This document shows, piece after piece, positions 48,800-61,877 of a stretch of 64,000 bases of DNA (positions within the stretch are counted from its first letter, which is position 1; each line of letters opens with the position of its first letter). The position numbers and the translations under genes are program-made. The notes beneath the pieces were generated by a model. It was given only the letters and a program-made list of their open reading frames with translations. It had not been told where the DNA came from and did no database searches. The DNA comes from Chamaecyparis obtusa (Eukaryota; Streptophyta; Pinopsida; Cupressales; Cupressaceae). The stretch covers positions 303,501 through 367,500 of the forward strand of contig BSBK01003258.1 of the NCBI GenBank assembly GCA_027943335.1, written 5' to 3'.

Positions 48800-50179
48800 G
48801 GATTCCTGGTGGCGTGCAACCAGTGGCAGAACTATAAATTTATCTCTCTCCACTGAATTCATTGACATGCCCAGTTTGGACTGCATCAAAGTACTCATGA
48901 TGTCGAAAAATGTGGCGTCTTAGAAAGTCTTGGAGAAGGCTGGATTTATGTTGATTTGAAAGATTTCCTATTTTGAATAAGACTTCACAGACTCATAATC
49001 GATCTCCACCAAAAATTCTTAAATTAAAATACTCCACTTCACCCATCCCTCCTATAAGTGATTTTTGCTGCTTCTTCACCTCATTTTGTGCATTCTCTAT
49101 AATGAGTTTTTTTTGTTTATTGTCAGGACTCGCATTTAAATCCCAACTGAAAAAGATAGAAAAATCACAAAAAGGAGTGAAAAACTGGCAAACTTATGTC
49201 ATTTATTAGAATGGTTAAATTGGTCCAACCCATTAAAAGTATTACCAAATCACTACTACCACAACATTTAAATATGACTTGAATATGAATGTGCACAATT
49301 TCACTGGACTCTTTCAATTAGTCAACTTGATTCTTCAATTTTAATTAGTCCAGTCGACTCTTGAATTTCAAATACTTTTAATCTGTTCTTTCCACCTCCA
49401 CACTATACACTAATCTATCTCAAAGATGTACATTTGATTTTAATTTTTTTTTTTATTTAATGTACATTTGATTTTGATTACTTTTATTAATTAATAAATA
49501 TGATCAAAGATTCATTTATTGTTTGAATAAATGTTTAGTTGCTTTTTTTCTTCAATTTATATGTTAAGCTTTCTTTATTTTAATTCTCTATTTTGTATTT
49601 GTATTATTTAACAATTAATTATGTATTTATTATTTAATATATTAATTGAATTATATATTTCAAATTTAAAACATAGATAATGTATTATAATTTATTTCAT
49701 ATTATTTTTGAAATTAATAATATATACAATCTTTAGTCTAGATTATTAATTAAAATTCACTAATTAATTAAATATAAAATTATAGATATTTTAAATCATT
49801 TAGATTAAATTTTACCAATATACTATAATTGTGACTCAAACCTTGTACAAACAATACTGCATTCACACAATTTCTCTTCTACAAAATACAAGTCTCACAA
49901 AGAAAAATAAGATTACAACCAAAAAATATAAAACTTCCTGAAAACAAAATCTCCTCATTTATTGGAGGGATTCCTTGTTTTATATATAATTATAATATAT
50001 TTGTAAAAGTGAAAAATACAGTTGATTTTAATATAATAATTATTAATATAAATAAGCATAATTTCTATATAATATATTATTTTATTAATATAATCTTTAA
50101 AACCAGTAAAAAATAATAAATAAAAATTGAAAAGAAAAATATTAAAATAAAACATTTGTAAAAGTGAAAAATACAAGTA
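48800..50179. other. AT-rich spacer downstream of the TNL pseudogene
   Basis: No remaining NBS or LRR coding sequence of the minus-strand resistance gene was found here, although its 3' part would be expected. No other gene recognised. Confidence 0.5.
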
Positions 50180-51374
50180 GCTTGCACTTGTTTCCCAAAG
50201 ATCATCTAAAAATAGGGTAAACTTATGTTTTGCCATAGTTTCATTCAACCCAGCTTTCACATGGTCTTCCTCTCTACTGTCCAATCTTTCATTTATTTGC
50301 ACAGATATTTGTTTGACAAGATCGTTTCCGAGAGCACTAAAAGATGGATTTTGAGAAACACTAAGCCAAAGCATCAAGTCATTGCAAAAGAGACTCTGTA
50401 CCTGGTTGTTGTAGAAAATTCATTTCAGTAGAAGAGTCTTACCGGCCCTGCCCTTCCCAACTATGCCCAAGTGATACATGTTTTTTTGCTACTGTAAATG
50501 GATCTGCTCCACAACTGTGTATGATGCGCCATCTTGTCTGCCAATGAGTGCCTCCTCAATATACTTCTTGTTAGAAGTGGCTAATGAAAATGGTACTATT
50601 TTCCTTTCTTACAATGCATGATTCACAATACTCTCCAACATCGTTTGTTCCTCACTAGACACATTAGAAACGTGATTCTAAAGAAATTGAAGAAGCCTTT
50701 CGAAACAAAGATGAGTATTTTACTTTATTTAGAAAATAGAAATATTACAGGAAAGGAAGGTATGATTAAAGCTACGCACAAGAATGGTTAAGCTTTACTT
50801 ACTCTTTGTTATTGATGATTGTGCCCATGTAAAATGAGACATTGTGGAGTGCCCTCTTCCACTCCAAGAGCTTTGTTGAGTTGTATCTATGACTTTTTTC
50901 ATAGTCCAAGAAATCATTCACATACACACCTTTTCCTTGAGCCACGCATCGTAGATCGGCAGGTTGAACACAGTAGAAGATAGGAATAATAGGTTTTCCA
51001 GATTTGAGCATAAAGGATAGTTCAGCAAGACACCATGGTGATTGTGCATATGTGGGAGAGAAAATTGCTACATGTAGGGAAGCACTATGCATTGCCTCTT
51101 CCACTACTCCACGAAAGAAATCCCCCAATTGAAGCCCCTCGGAATCCAGAAAAACCCTAAAACCCCTCACGTGGAGGGCATCATAGATAGCTTTGGAAAG
51201 TGTCTCCTTCACATTTGGTCCATGATGATTAATAAATATGCCCCATGATTCCTTTCTTAATGGTACTGAGAATGTAGCAAAAGTAGATGCAGATGGAGGT
51301 ACAATTTCTTCAAAAACATTTGAAACTTCCATATCTAACTGGTTATCACTGGTAGATGCAGATGCAGATGCCAT
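50180..51374 (-). pseudogene. TIR-NBS-(LRR) disease resistance gene, truncated
   Basis: Exon 1 (51374-50803) starts MASASASTSDNQ and carries a full TIR domain: ESWGIFINHHGPNVKETLS, GFRVFLDSEGLQLGDFF, ASLHVAIFSPTYAQSPWCLA, IIPIFYCVQPADLR. It ends at donor A|GTAAGT. A 125-bp intron follows, with acceptor TTTCTTTAG. Exon 2 (from 50677) opens the NB-ARC domain: P-loop LGIVGKGRAGKTLLL near 50450 and kinase-2 KFTLFLDDLWE near 50210. Three in-frame stops break it (after NHAL, before QKNMYHLG and inside LLLK*IFY). After kinase-2 the sequence becomes AT-rich; GLPL, MHD and leucine-rich repeats are absent. TIR domains of this kind act in NAD+-linked immune signalling. The wording resembles conifer TNLs, from memory. 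Confidence 0.85.
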
Positions 51375-51610
51375 GGAATCCGATTGAATTGAACACAGGA
51401 TAAAATAGAAAGTAGGTTTGGCGGTGGGCTTGTGAAAAAGATTACCATGCAGATAAAAGAGAGGAAAACACGTGATATGGTTTGTGCATTAAAAAACAAT
51501 GCAATGCAAAATAATGTGACTAGAAGTGCTCTATGACATTCAAGCCTTGTCGAGATTTCTTTTAAATAGGTATTGCATGACATTTTCCAAAAATTTCCTT
51601 CCCTGGCTAC

Positions 51611-51930
51611 GAGGGAAAACAACATTCACCATCAGGTTTTGCAATGATACAATGCAAAATCCAATAAATTCTGTTAAATTAGGGCACAGTATGAGGGAAA
51701 ACGGTGTTCACCATTGGGTTTTGTAGTGAGACTCTGCAAAATCTGATAAACTCTCTTAAATTTGGGCGCAGTACGAGGGAAAACAGTGTTCACCATCGAC
51801 TTTCACAGTGAGACACTACAAAATCTGATAAACTCCATTAAATTTGGGAGCAATACGAGGGAAAATGATGTTCACCATCGGGTTTCACAGTGAGACACTA
51901 CAAAATCCAATAAACTTTGTTAAACTTGGG
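51611..51930 (+). repeat. 82-bp tandem repeat, four copies
   Basis: The anchor gagggaaaa occurs at 51611, 51693, 51775 and 51857, exactly 82 bp apart. Each unit contains gttcaccatcg-like, gtgagacac-like and aatctgataaactc-like parts. The array lies about 240-560 bp upstream of the TNL start codon. Confidence 0.85.
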
Positions 51931-53412
<1,482 letters not shown>

Positions 53413-53600
53413 CATATAAATAAAAAATTACAGTTATAAATTAATATTAACAAATATTAATTATATTCAATACATTCATGTTTTGGCTAATTTTAATATT
53501 GTTATAAATTTATACTAACAATTTATTAGTACAAAATATACTATAGTTAACTTATAAAATTATGAAACTAAATTATATATAAATTTGGAAATTGTCCAAT

Positions 53601-53644
53601 GATTCTCTTTGGTCATTTCGGTCAGCTTCCTCCACTAATCATGA
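53601..53644 (+). repeat. 44-bp direct repeat, first copy
   Basis: Starts gattctctttggtcattt and ends ctaatcatga. It is identical to 53883-53926. The 238 bp between the copies show no terminal motifs. Confidence 0.85.
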
Positions 53645-53882
53645 TTAATTTACTTCTATTTAATAATTAATCATGAACAATCGTATCTACAAAAAATAAT
53701 TTAAAACTAAAAAGTAAAATAACATAACATCTATTTGGCATAAAAATTACAAACCGAGTCACAATTACTAGTTAATTTAGTATTGATCATTATTGAATCT
53801 ACTTGTTGTGATGAATTCTTGGAGAGATATTCTTATTTGTTCTTAAGGATAAATTCGTCTCACGTATGTACATACATAGATG

Positions 53883-53926
53883 GATTCTCTTTGGTCATTT
53901 CGGTCAGCTTCCTCCACTAATCATGA
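53883..53926 (+). repeat. 44-bp direct repeat, second copy
   Basis: Matches 53601-53644 and runs directly into the dispersed repeat that begins at about 53921. Confidence 0.85.
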
Positions 53927-54700
53927 GGGGCCAAACTATGCCCTTAAGTGGCAATGAAAAATCAAACAATCAGGATTAGTCAACTTGGCGTGAAAAAATG
54001 AACTAGTTATCAACCTAATATCAAAAAGTTGTAAGAATATAATTTGTAGGAAATTTAATGTAGTTTCTAAACTACTAAGCCTTTTCTGAAAAAAAATTAA
54101 TATGATTGGTGAAAAGTATAGATTGCAATGCAGCACTACAAACATTTCAGCAAAAAAATAAGAAGTACGTGTATGTCTGACCACCCTAATCAAAAGCAAA
54201 TGATAATATTTTTTTATAATATTCTATATATAAGTAGCTGACTCATGCCCGGAGGTGACGCATATTTTTTGGTATTTTTATTCCAAACAAATAATTAATT
54301 ATGATTTTTTTGCTACAGTGCTTTCAGAATTTAAAAACTCTCATGTCTGATCACCTTAACTCATTGAAAACTTATCATAATTCAATTTTTTTTAATTTTT
54401 TCTTATACTAGATGAAGCATAGAATGTGACGCATCTTTCGGATTTCAAAAATGTTATACCATTTGAAAGATATAGTCATTTTTCAATCAGTATCTAAATC
54501 AGCACTTTAAAGGTAGCTCGATTAGAAAATAACTAATAATTACTTAACGAATTCAAAATTTGATAATTGATAATCTCCTTAAGATACCCTTTTTGTTTTA
54601 TCAAATTCGGGTGAAAAAAAAGTTGTCAGCTACATGGTCGAAGTTTGGAACTGAGAGAAACAGAAGAAAAACATGTTTTTGTGACACTCGAAGAGTTGAC
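53921..54700 (+). repeat. Dispersed repeat, copy 1 (TIR element relative)
   Basis: From atcatgaggggcc it matches 57173 onward almost base for base for about 560 bp, then diverges more strongly to about 54700. It shares ccttaagtggcaatgaaaa and agcatagaatgtgac blocks with the TIR element at 36775-37371. It lacks the GGGTATGTGCAGG start that copy 2 has. Confidence 0.82.
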
Positions 54701-55046
54701 CAGGTAGGTTTGGTGCACAGACCAATACCGAGCCTAATCGGGTACCCAAATCTGGCGGCAGAATTTTAAATTTTTGCTTTGCCTCCACTTTCTCTAATTT
54801 CTAATTTCGAAATTTGGTTCCACTTTATCAATTATAGTTATATAATTGATAGTTATATATTTGATAGTTATTAGTTATATATTAAATATCATATAATATG
54901 AATTATATATTAAATGTTATATTTAATATTATTTAATATATATTAATATTAAAAACTATATATTAGATTATATATTATATATAATATTATATATTATATA
55001 TTAAATATTATATAATATACATTTTACATTTTAAATATTATTTAAT
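54701..55046. other. AT-rich simple sequence
   Basis: From about 54830 it consists of tatataatattaaat-like words. No gene recognised. Confidence 0.6.
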
Positions 55047-55686
55047 ATGATTCAGAGCATGAGCATGAGTCCCTACAATGGCATAGTAGTGCCTTTCACA
55101 GGTGCCAAAAACCCTAGCTATGCAGAAATGGAGGCTTTGAAGAATAGTTCACTGGAGGCGGATTATAGAAGCAGAGGGCAAGAGAATCACTCTGTTTCCA
55201 CCACTTGTGGCTATGAAATGGTATCTTTCCCTACTTTTTCAACTAAAATGCTAAATTGTAAAGGTTCTCGAAATAGATTCTAGTCATGCCAGACAATTGT
55301 ACCATGCCTATTGATAATCCGGTAGCTGAACAGAGTCATTGGGAGGTTAAACAAGAACAATCGGATGGATCTTTGAACCGGTCAAAGATTATGGAGAGTG
55401 GGGAAGGGTTTGGTAAAATGAGCAGTTGTACTAGAAATGATGCATGTGTTGTAGAACTGACCGCATTAATAAATTTAAAGAAGAGATAAGTGGTGACACG
55501 ACATTATGAGGAAATCTTTACCGTTTCAATGGTGCCCCCCCCCACCCGCGATATTATGAAGAATGTCTTACCACTTCAATGTCGGCACCACCTCTGTCTC
55601 AGACTTTTGCCATTACTTCTCATCAGTACTCTGAAATATGGCAGGGATTGTGGGCACATTATTACCCCAAGAGATTGGGATTGAGA
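55047..55686 (+). pseudogene. Fragment of an unrecognised protein-coding gene
   Basis: Exon-like part 1 (55047-55220): MSMSPYNGIVVPFTGAKN, YAEMEALKNSSLEADYRSRG, then a donor-like ATG|GTATCT. Part 2 (about 55286-55489): DNCTMPIDNPVAEQSHWEV, then KQEQSDGSLNRSKIMESGEG, and a stop. Part 3 (about 55500-55686) holds a doubled block of about 55 bp around a run of C; reading across the C-run with a one-frame shift gives YYEECLTTSMSAPPLS and SEIWQGLWAHYYPKRLGL. The composition is protein-like throughout, but no domain is recognised. The fragment stops where the palindromic satellite begins, so the gene looks cut by the satellite. Function unknown. Confidence 0.4.
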
Positions 55687-57163
55687 TATCACATGTTAGG
55701 ACCCCTAGCGAGTCCCCATGACCCTTTATGACACATTGGAATGCTCAAATGTGTCTTAAGAGGTCTTAGGACCCCTTCAAACACACTTGAACATTCCAAT
55801 GTGTTAAAAGAGGTCATTGGGACTCCCTAGGGGTTTTATTATGTCTTATCACGCGTTAGGACCCCTAGGGAGTCCCCATGACCCTTTTTGACACATTGGA
55901 ATGCTCAAGTGTGTCTTAAGGGGTCCTACGACCCCTTAAGACACACTTGAGCATTCCAATGTGTCAAAAGGGGTCATGGAGACTCCCTAGGGGTCCTAGT
56001 ATGCCTTATAATGCATTAAGATCCATAAGGAGTCCCCATGACCCCTTATGACACATTGGAACACTCAAGTGTGTCTTAAGGGGTCCTACGACTCCTTAAG
56101 ACACACTTGAGCATTCCAATGTGTCAAAAGGGGTCATTGGGACTCCCTAGGGGTCCTAGTACGCCTTATCACATGTTAGGACCCCTAGAGAGTCTTCATG
56201 ACCCCTTTTGACACATTGGAATGCTCAAGTGTGTCTTAAAGGGACCTACAACCTCTTAAGACACACTTGAGTGTTCCAATGTGTCAAAAGGGGTCATTGG
56301 GACTCCCTAGGGGTCCTAGGATGCCTTATCACGTGTTAGGACCCCTAGAGAGTCCTCATGACCCCTTTTGACACATTGGAATGCTCAAGTGTGTCTTAAA
56401 GGGTCCTACGACCCCTTAAGACACACTTTAGCATTCCAATGTGTCAAAAGGGGTCATTGGGACTCCCTAGGGGTCCCAGTATGCCTTATCACGTGTTAGA
56501 TTCTATAGAGAGTCCCCATGAACCCTTTTGACACATTGCAATGTTGTAGTGTGTCTTAAGGGGTCTTAGGACCCCTTAAGACACAATTGAGCATTCCAAT
56601 GTGTCAAGAGGGATCATGGGAACACCCTAGATGTTCTAATGCATGATAAGGCGTACTAGGACCCCTAGGCAGTCCCCATGACCCCTTTTGACACATTAGA
56701 ATGTTCAAGTGTGTCTTAAGGGGTATTAGGACCCCTTAAGACACACTTGAGCATTCTAATGCATCAAAAGGGGTCATGGGGACTCCCTAGGTGTCCTAAT
56801 GCACCTTATCACACATTAGGACATCCAGGGAGTCCCCATGACCCCTTTTGACGCATTAGAATGCTCAAGTGTGTCTTAAGCGGTCCTAATACCCCTTAAG
56901 ACACACTTGAACATACCAATGTGTCAAAAGGGGTCATGGAGACTCTTCAAGGGTCCTAACGTCTGATAAGACATACTAGGACCCCTAGGGAGTCCCCATG
57001 ACCCCTTTTGACATATTAGAATGCTCAAGTGTGTCTTAAGGGATCCTAATACCACTTAAGACACACTTGAGCATTCTAATGTGTCAAAAGGGGTTCTGGG
57101 GACTCCCTAAGGGTACTAGTACACCTTATCTTGCATTAGGGCACCTAGAGAGTCCCCGGGTAT
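55687..57163. repeat. Palindromic 160-bp satellite, left array (nine monomers)
   Basis: The word acacattgga (or a close variant) occurs at 55731, 55891, 56051, 56211, 56371, 56531, 56691, 56851 and 57011: exactly 160 bp every time. Each monomer is an inverted repeat with two arms of about 70 bp meeting at the centre with almost no loop. The left arm runs GGACCCCTAGGGAGTCCCC, ATGACCCCTTTTGACACATT, GGAATGCTCAAGTGTGTCTT, AAGGGGTCCTA, and the right arm is its complement. A spacer of about 18 bp (TATGCCTTATCACACGT-like) joins monomers. No coding potential. Confidence 0.95.
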
Positions 57164-57975
57164 GTGCAGGATCATGAGGGGCCAAACTATGCCCTTAAGT
57201 GGCAATGAAAAATCAGACAATCAGGATTAGTCAACTTGGCGTGAAAAAATGAACTAGTTATCAACCTAATATCAAAAAGTTGTAAGAATATAATTTGTAG
57301 GAAATTGAATGTAGTTTATAAACTACTAAGCCTTTTCTGAAAAAAAATTAATATGATTGGTAAAAAGTATAGATTGCAATGCAGCACTACAAACATTTCA
57401 GCAAAAAAATAAGAAGTACGTGTATGTCTGACCACCCTAATCAAAAGCAAATGATAATATTTTTTTATAATATTCTATATATAAGTAGTTGACTCATGCC
57501 CGGATGTGACGCATATTTTTTGGTGTTTTTATTCCAAACAAATAATTAATTATGATTTTTTTGCTACAGCACTTTCAGAATTTAAAAACTCTCATGTTTG
57601 ACCACCTTAACTCATTGAAAACTTATCATAATTCAATTTTTTTAATTTGTTCTTATACTAGATGAAGCATAGAATGTGACCCATCTTTCGGATTTCAAAA
57701 ATGTTATACGGTTTGAAAGTTATAGCTATTTTTCCATCAGTATGTCAATCAGGACTTTAGATGTAAGTGAACTAGAAAATAACTAATAAATACTTAACGA
57801 ATTCAAAATCTGACAGCACTTATATCGATGGAAAGCTGACAATCATCTGAAGAAACTCTTTTCATTTTATCAAAATCAGGTGGAAAAAAAGTCGTCAACC
57901 TAATGGTCGAAGGGTTGACATAAGAAAAATAGAGAAAAAACAAGTTTTTTGCACACCTTCAGCGTTGACCATGGA
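57164..57975 (+). repeat. Dispersed repeat, copy 2, with TIR-like start
   Basis: Begins GGGTATGTGCAGGATCAT, the terminal sequence of the element at 36775, directly after the last palindromic monomer. From 57173 it parallels copy 1 (53921). The matching right terminal repeat was not found. Confidence 0.8.
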
Positions 57976-58532
57976 GCTTTGGTTTCCAAAGCTATTACCC
58001 GATTTTTCTTTAATTTCAAATTTGAAAAGTTTCCCCCTCCCACTCTTTTTTTATTTCCCTTTAATTTTGATGTTTTTTTCTTTCACCCTGACAATGAATA
58101 ATTTATATATTTTATATTTAGGTTTTATATTTTATGTTTTATATTTTATATTATATAGTATATATATTATATATTATTTATTTATATTATATATTCGATA
58201 ATATCAATTTAAATAGCCTAAGTATATAGTCTGTTCAGATTTATATTAAATGCAATATTTTTATATTATAATATAAATGTTACATAATATATATATATAT
58301 GTATCTATTATAAATTATATATTAAATATTGTTGTATATAAAATATAATATAATGTCTAATATATATAATATATAAAATGAATAGGACATTAATATATTG
58401 TATATTTGATAATATATATTAAAAGTAATATCTAATATATCTTATAATATATATATTATATATTTAGTCTATTAAATATTGTATTTTTTCAAATATTTTA
58501 TATATTATTTTAATATTTAATTTAAGTTATAA
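57976..58532. other. AT-rich simple sequence
   Basis: Mainly tatattatattta-like words between copy 2 of the dispersed repeat and the 179-bp satellite. No gene. Confidence 0.7.
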
Positions 58533-61500
58533 CAGATCCTCTCATGAGACAACAAGTCGAATCGGGGTCACTAGACGTCTTAAGGGGTAATTAGGGTTTG
58601 TGAGGCAACTTCGGATGTACAGTGACCATTTGGAAGGCAATAGGGCATGTCCGAGTACCAATGTACCAAATTTTAACAACTTTTTCCTAGTCCAACTTGA
58701 AAAGGGTCCATGGGGTGCTCTCAGGAGACCACATGTCCAATCAGTGTCGCTAGGCGTCTTAAGGGGTCATTAGGGCTCATGAGACAACCTTTGATGTACA
58801 GTGACCATTTGGAATGCATTAGGACATGTTAGAGGACCTAACTCCATAATTTAGATTAATTTTGATTAGTCAAACTCGAAAAGGGTCCATGGGGTGCTCT
58901 TGGGAGACTATTGTGCGATTCGGGGTCGATAGGTGACTTAAGGGGTCATTGGGGTTCCAAATGAAACTTTCGATGAATGGTGATCCTTTGGAACACATTA
59001 GGACATATCAGATGACCTACGTACCAAATTTGGATAGCTTTTGCCTAGTAAAACTTGAAAGGGGTCCATGGGGTGCTCTCGGGAGACCACATGTCGAATC
59101 GGGGTCGGTACCTGCCTGTTAAGAGGTCATTAGGGTTCCAAATGAAACTTCGATAGAACAGTCACCTTTTGGAACACATTAGGATATGTCATAGGACCTA
59201 TGTACCAAATTTGGATGACTTTTGCCTAGTAAAACTCAAAAGGGATCCATGGTGTGCTTTCGGGAGACCACATGTCGAAATGGGGTTGGTAAGCCTATTA
59301 AGGGGTCATTAGGGTTCCAAATAAAACTTTGATGGAATGGTGACCCTTTGGAATGCATTAGGACATATCATAAGACCTATGTACCAAATTTAGATGACTT
59401 TTTCCTATTAGAACTCGAAAGGGGTCCATGGGGTGCTCTCGGGAGACCTCATGTCGAATCGGGGTTGGTAGTCCTGTTAAGGGGGCATTAGGGTTTGAAA
59501 TGAAACTTAGATGGAACAGTGACCCTTTGGAATGCATTAGGAAATGTAAGAGGACCTAATTCCATGATTCATATGACTTTTTTCCAAAATAACTCGAAAG
59601 GGGTGCATGGGTTGCTCTCGGGAGACCTGATGTCGAATCGGGGTCGGTAGGCCTGTTAAGGGGTCATTGGGGTTACAAATGCAACTTTGATGGAATAATG
59701 ACCCTTTGGAATGCATTAGAACATATCATAGGAACTACATACCAAATTTGGATGACTTTTGCCTAGTAGAACTCGAAAGGGGTCCATGGGGTGCTCTCGG
59801 GAGACCACATGTCAAATCGGGATGGATTGGCCTGTTAAGGGGTCATTAGGGTTCGAAATGCAACTTCGATGGAACAGTGACCCTTTGGAATGTATTAGGA
59901 CATGTCATAGGACCTACATACCAAATTTGGATGACTTTTTCCTAATAGAACTCGAAAGAGGTCCACGGGGTGCTCTTGAGAGACCTCATGTCGAATCAGG
60001 GTCGATAGGCCTGTTATGGGGTCATTAGGGTTCCAAATGCAACTTCAATGGAATGGTGAGCCTTTGGAACACATTATGACATATCATATGACCTATGTAC
60101 AAAATTTGGATGACTTTTCCCTAGTAGAACTTGAAAGGGGTCCATGGGGTGCTCTCAGAAGACCTCATGTCACATTGGGGTTGGTAGGCCTATTAAGGGG
60201 TCATTAGGGTTCGAAATGAAACTTTGATGGAATGGTGACCCTTTGGAATACATTAGGACATGTTAGATGACCTATGTACCAAATTTGGATGGATTTTTCC
60301 AAGTATAACTCAAAAGTGGTCTATGAGGTGCTCTCGGGAGACCACATGTTGAAACGGGGTCGGTAGGCCTATTAAAGGGTCATTAGGGTTCCAAATGCAA
60401 CTTTGATGGAACGGTGACCATTTGGAATGCATTACGACATGTCATAGGACCTATGTACCAAATTTAGACTAATTTTTCTTAGTATAACTCGAAAGGGGTC
60501 CATGGGGTGCTCTTGAGAGACCTCATGTCGAATCGAGGTCGATAGGCTTTTTAAGGGGTCATTAGGGTTCCAAATACAACTTTTATGGAAAAATGACCCT
60601 TTGGAATGCATTAGGACATGTCAAAGGACCTACGTACCAAATTTGGATGATGTTTCCCTAGTAGAACTTGAAAGGGGTCCATGGGGTGCTCTCGAGAGAC
60701 CACATGTCAAATCAGGGTCGGTAGGCCTGTTAAGGTGTCATCCAAATGAAACTTCGATGGAATAGTGACCCTTTGGAACACATGAGGATATGTCATAGGA
60801 CCTATGTACCAAATTTAGATGAATTTTTCCTACTAGATCTCGTAAGGGGTCCATGGGGTGCTCTCGAGAGACCACATGTCGAAACAGGGTCATTAGGCCT
60901 ATTAAGGGGTCAATAGGGTTTGAAATGCAACTTCGATGGAACAGTGACTCATTGTAACACATTATAATATTTCATAGGACCTATTTACCAAATTTAGATG
61001 ACTTTTTCCTAGTAGAACTCAAAAGGGGTTAATGGGGTGCTCTTGAGAGACTACATGTCGAAATGGGGCTAGTAGGCCTGTTAAGGGGTCAATAGCATTT
61101 GAAATGAAACTTTGATGGAATGGTGACCCTTTGGAACATATTAGGAAATTTCAAAAGACCTAATTCCATGATTTAGATGACTTTTTCCTAGTAGAACTCG
61201 AAAGGGGTCCATGGGGTGCTCTCGGGAGACCACATGCCAAATCAGGGTCAGTAGGCCTGTTAAGGGGTTATTAGGGTTCCAAATAAAATTTTGATGGAAA
61301 AAGTACCCTTTGCAATGCATTAGGACATGTTAAAGGACCTACATACCAAATTTGGATAACTTTTTCCTAGTAGAACTCAAAAGGGGTCTATGGGGTGCTC
61401 TCGGGACACCACATGTCGAATCGGGGTCGGTAGGCCTGTTAAGGAGTCATTAGGGTTCCAAATGCAACTTTCATGGAATGGTGACCCTTTGGAACCCATT

Positions 61501-61877
61501 AGGACATGTCAGAAGACCTACGTACCAAATTTGCAAGATTTTTGCCTAGTAGAACTCAAAAGGGGTCCATGGGGCGCTCTCGGGACACCACATGTCGAAT
61601 CAGGATCGGCAGGCCTGTTAAGGGGTCATTAGGGTTCCAAATACATCTTTGATAGAATGGGGACCCTTTTCAATGCATTAGGACATGTCAGAGGACCTAC
61701 GTACCAAATTTAGATGACTTTTGCCTAGTAGAACTCGAAAGGGGTCCATGTGGTGGTCTCGGGACACCACATGTCGAATCGGGGTCGACAAGCCCGTTAA
61801 GAGGTCATTAGGGTTTCAAATGCAACTTCGATGGAATGATGACCCTTTAGAATGCATTCAAACATGTTAGAGGACCC
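58533..61877 (+). repeat. 179-bp satellite array, about 18.7 monomers
   Basis: The anchor tccatggggtgctct, or a variant, occurs at 58707, 58886, 59065, 59246, 59425, 59604, 59783, 59962, 60141, 60320, 60499, 60678, 60850, 61029, 61208, 61387, 61566 and 61745. Spacing is 179 bp except one 181 and one 172. The monomer includes ttaaggggtcattagggtt, ggaatgcattaggacatgtc and taccaaatttggatgactt. Monomers differ by scattered substitutions. Small open frames inside it are chance products of the repeat. Confidence 0.95.

Noticed and set aside
58533..61700. Open frames of 60-90 codons inside the 179-bp satellite that look alike
   Set aside because: They are the same repeat read in one frame. 179 is not a multiple of 3, so the frame is not kept between monomers, and no domain is visible.
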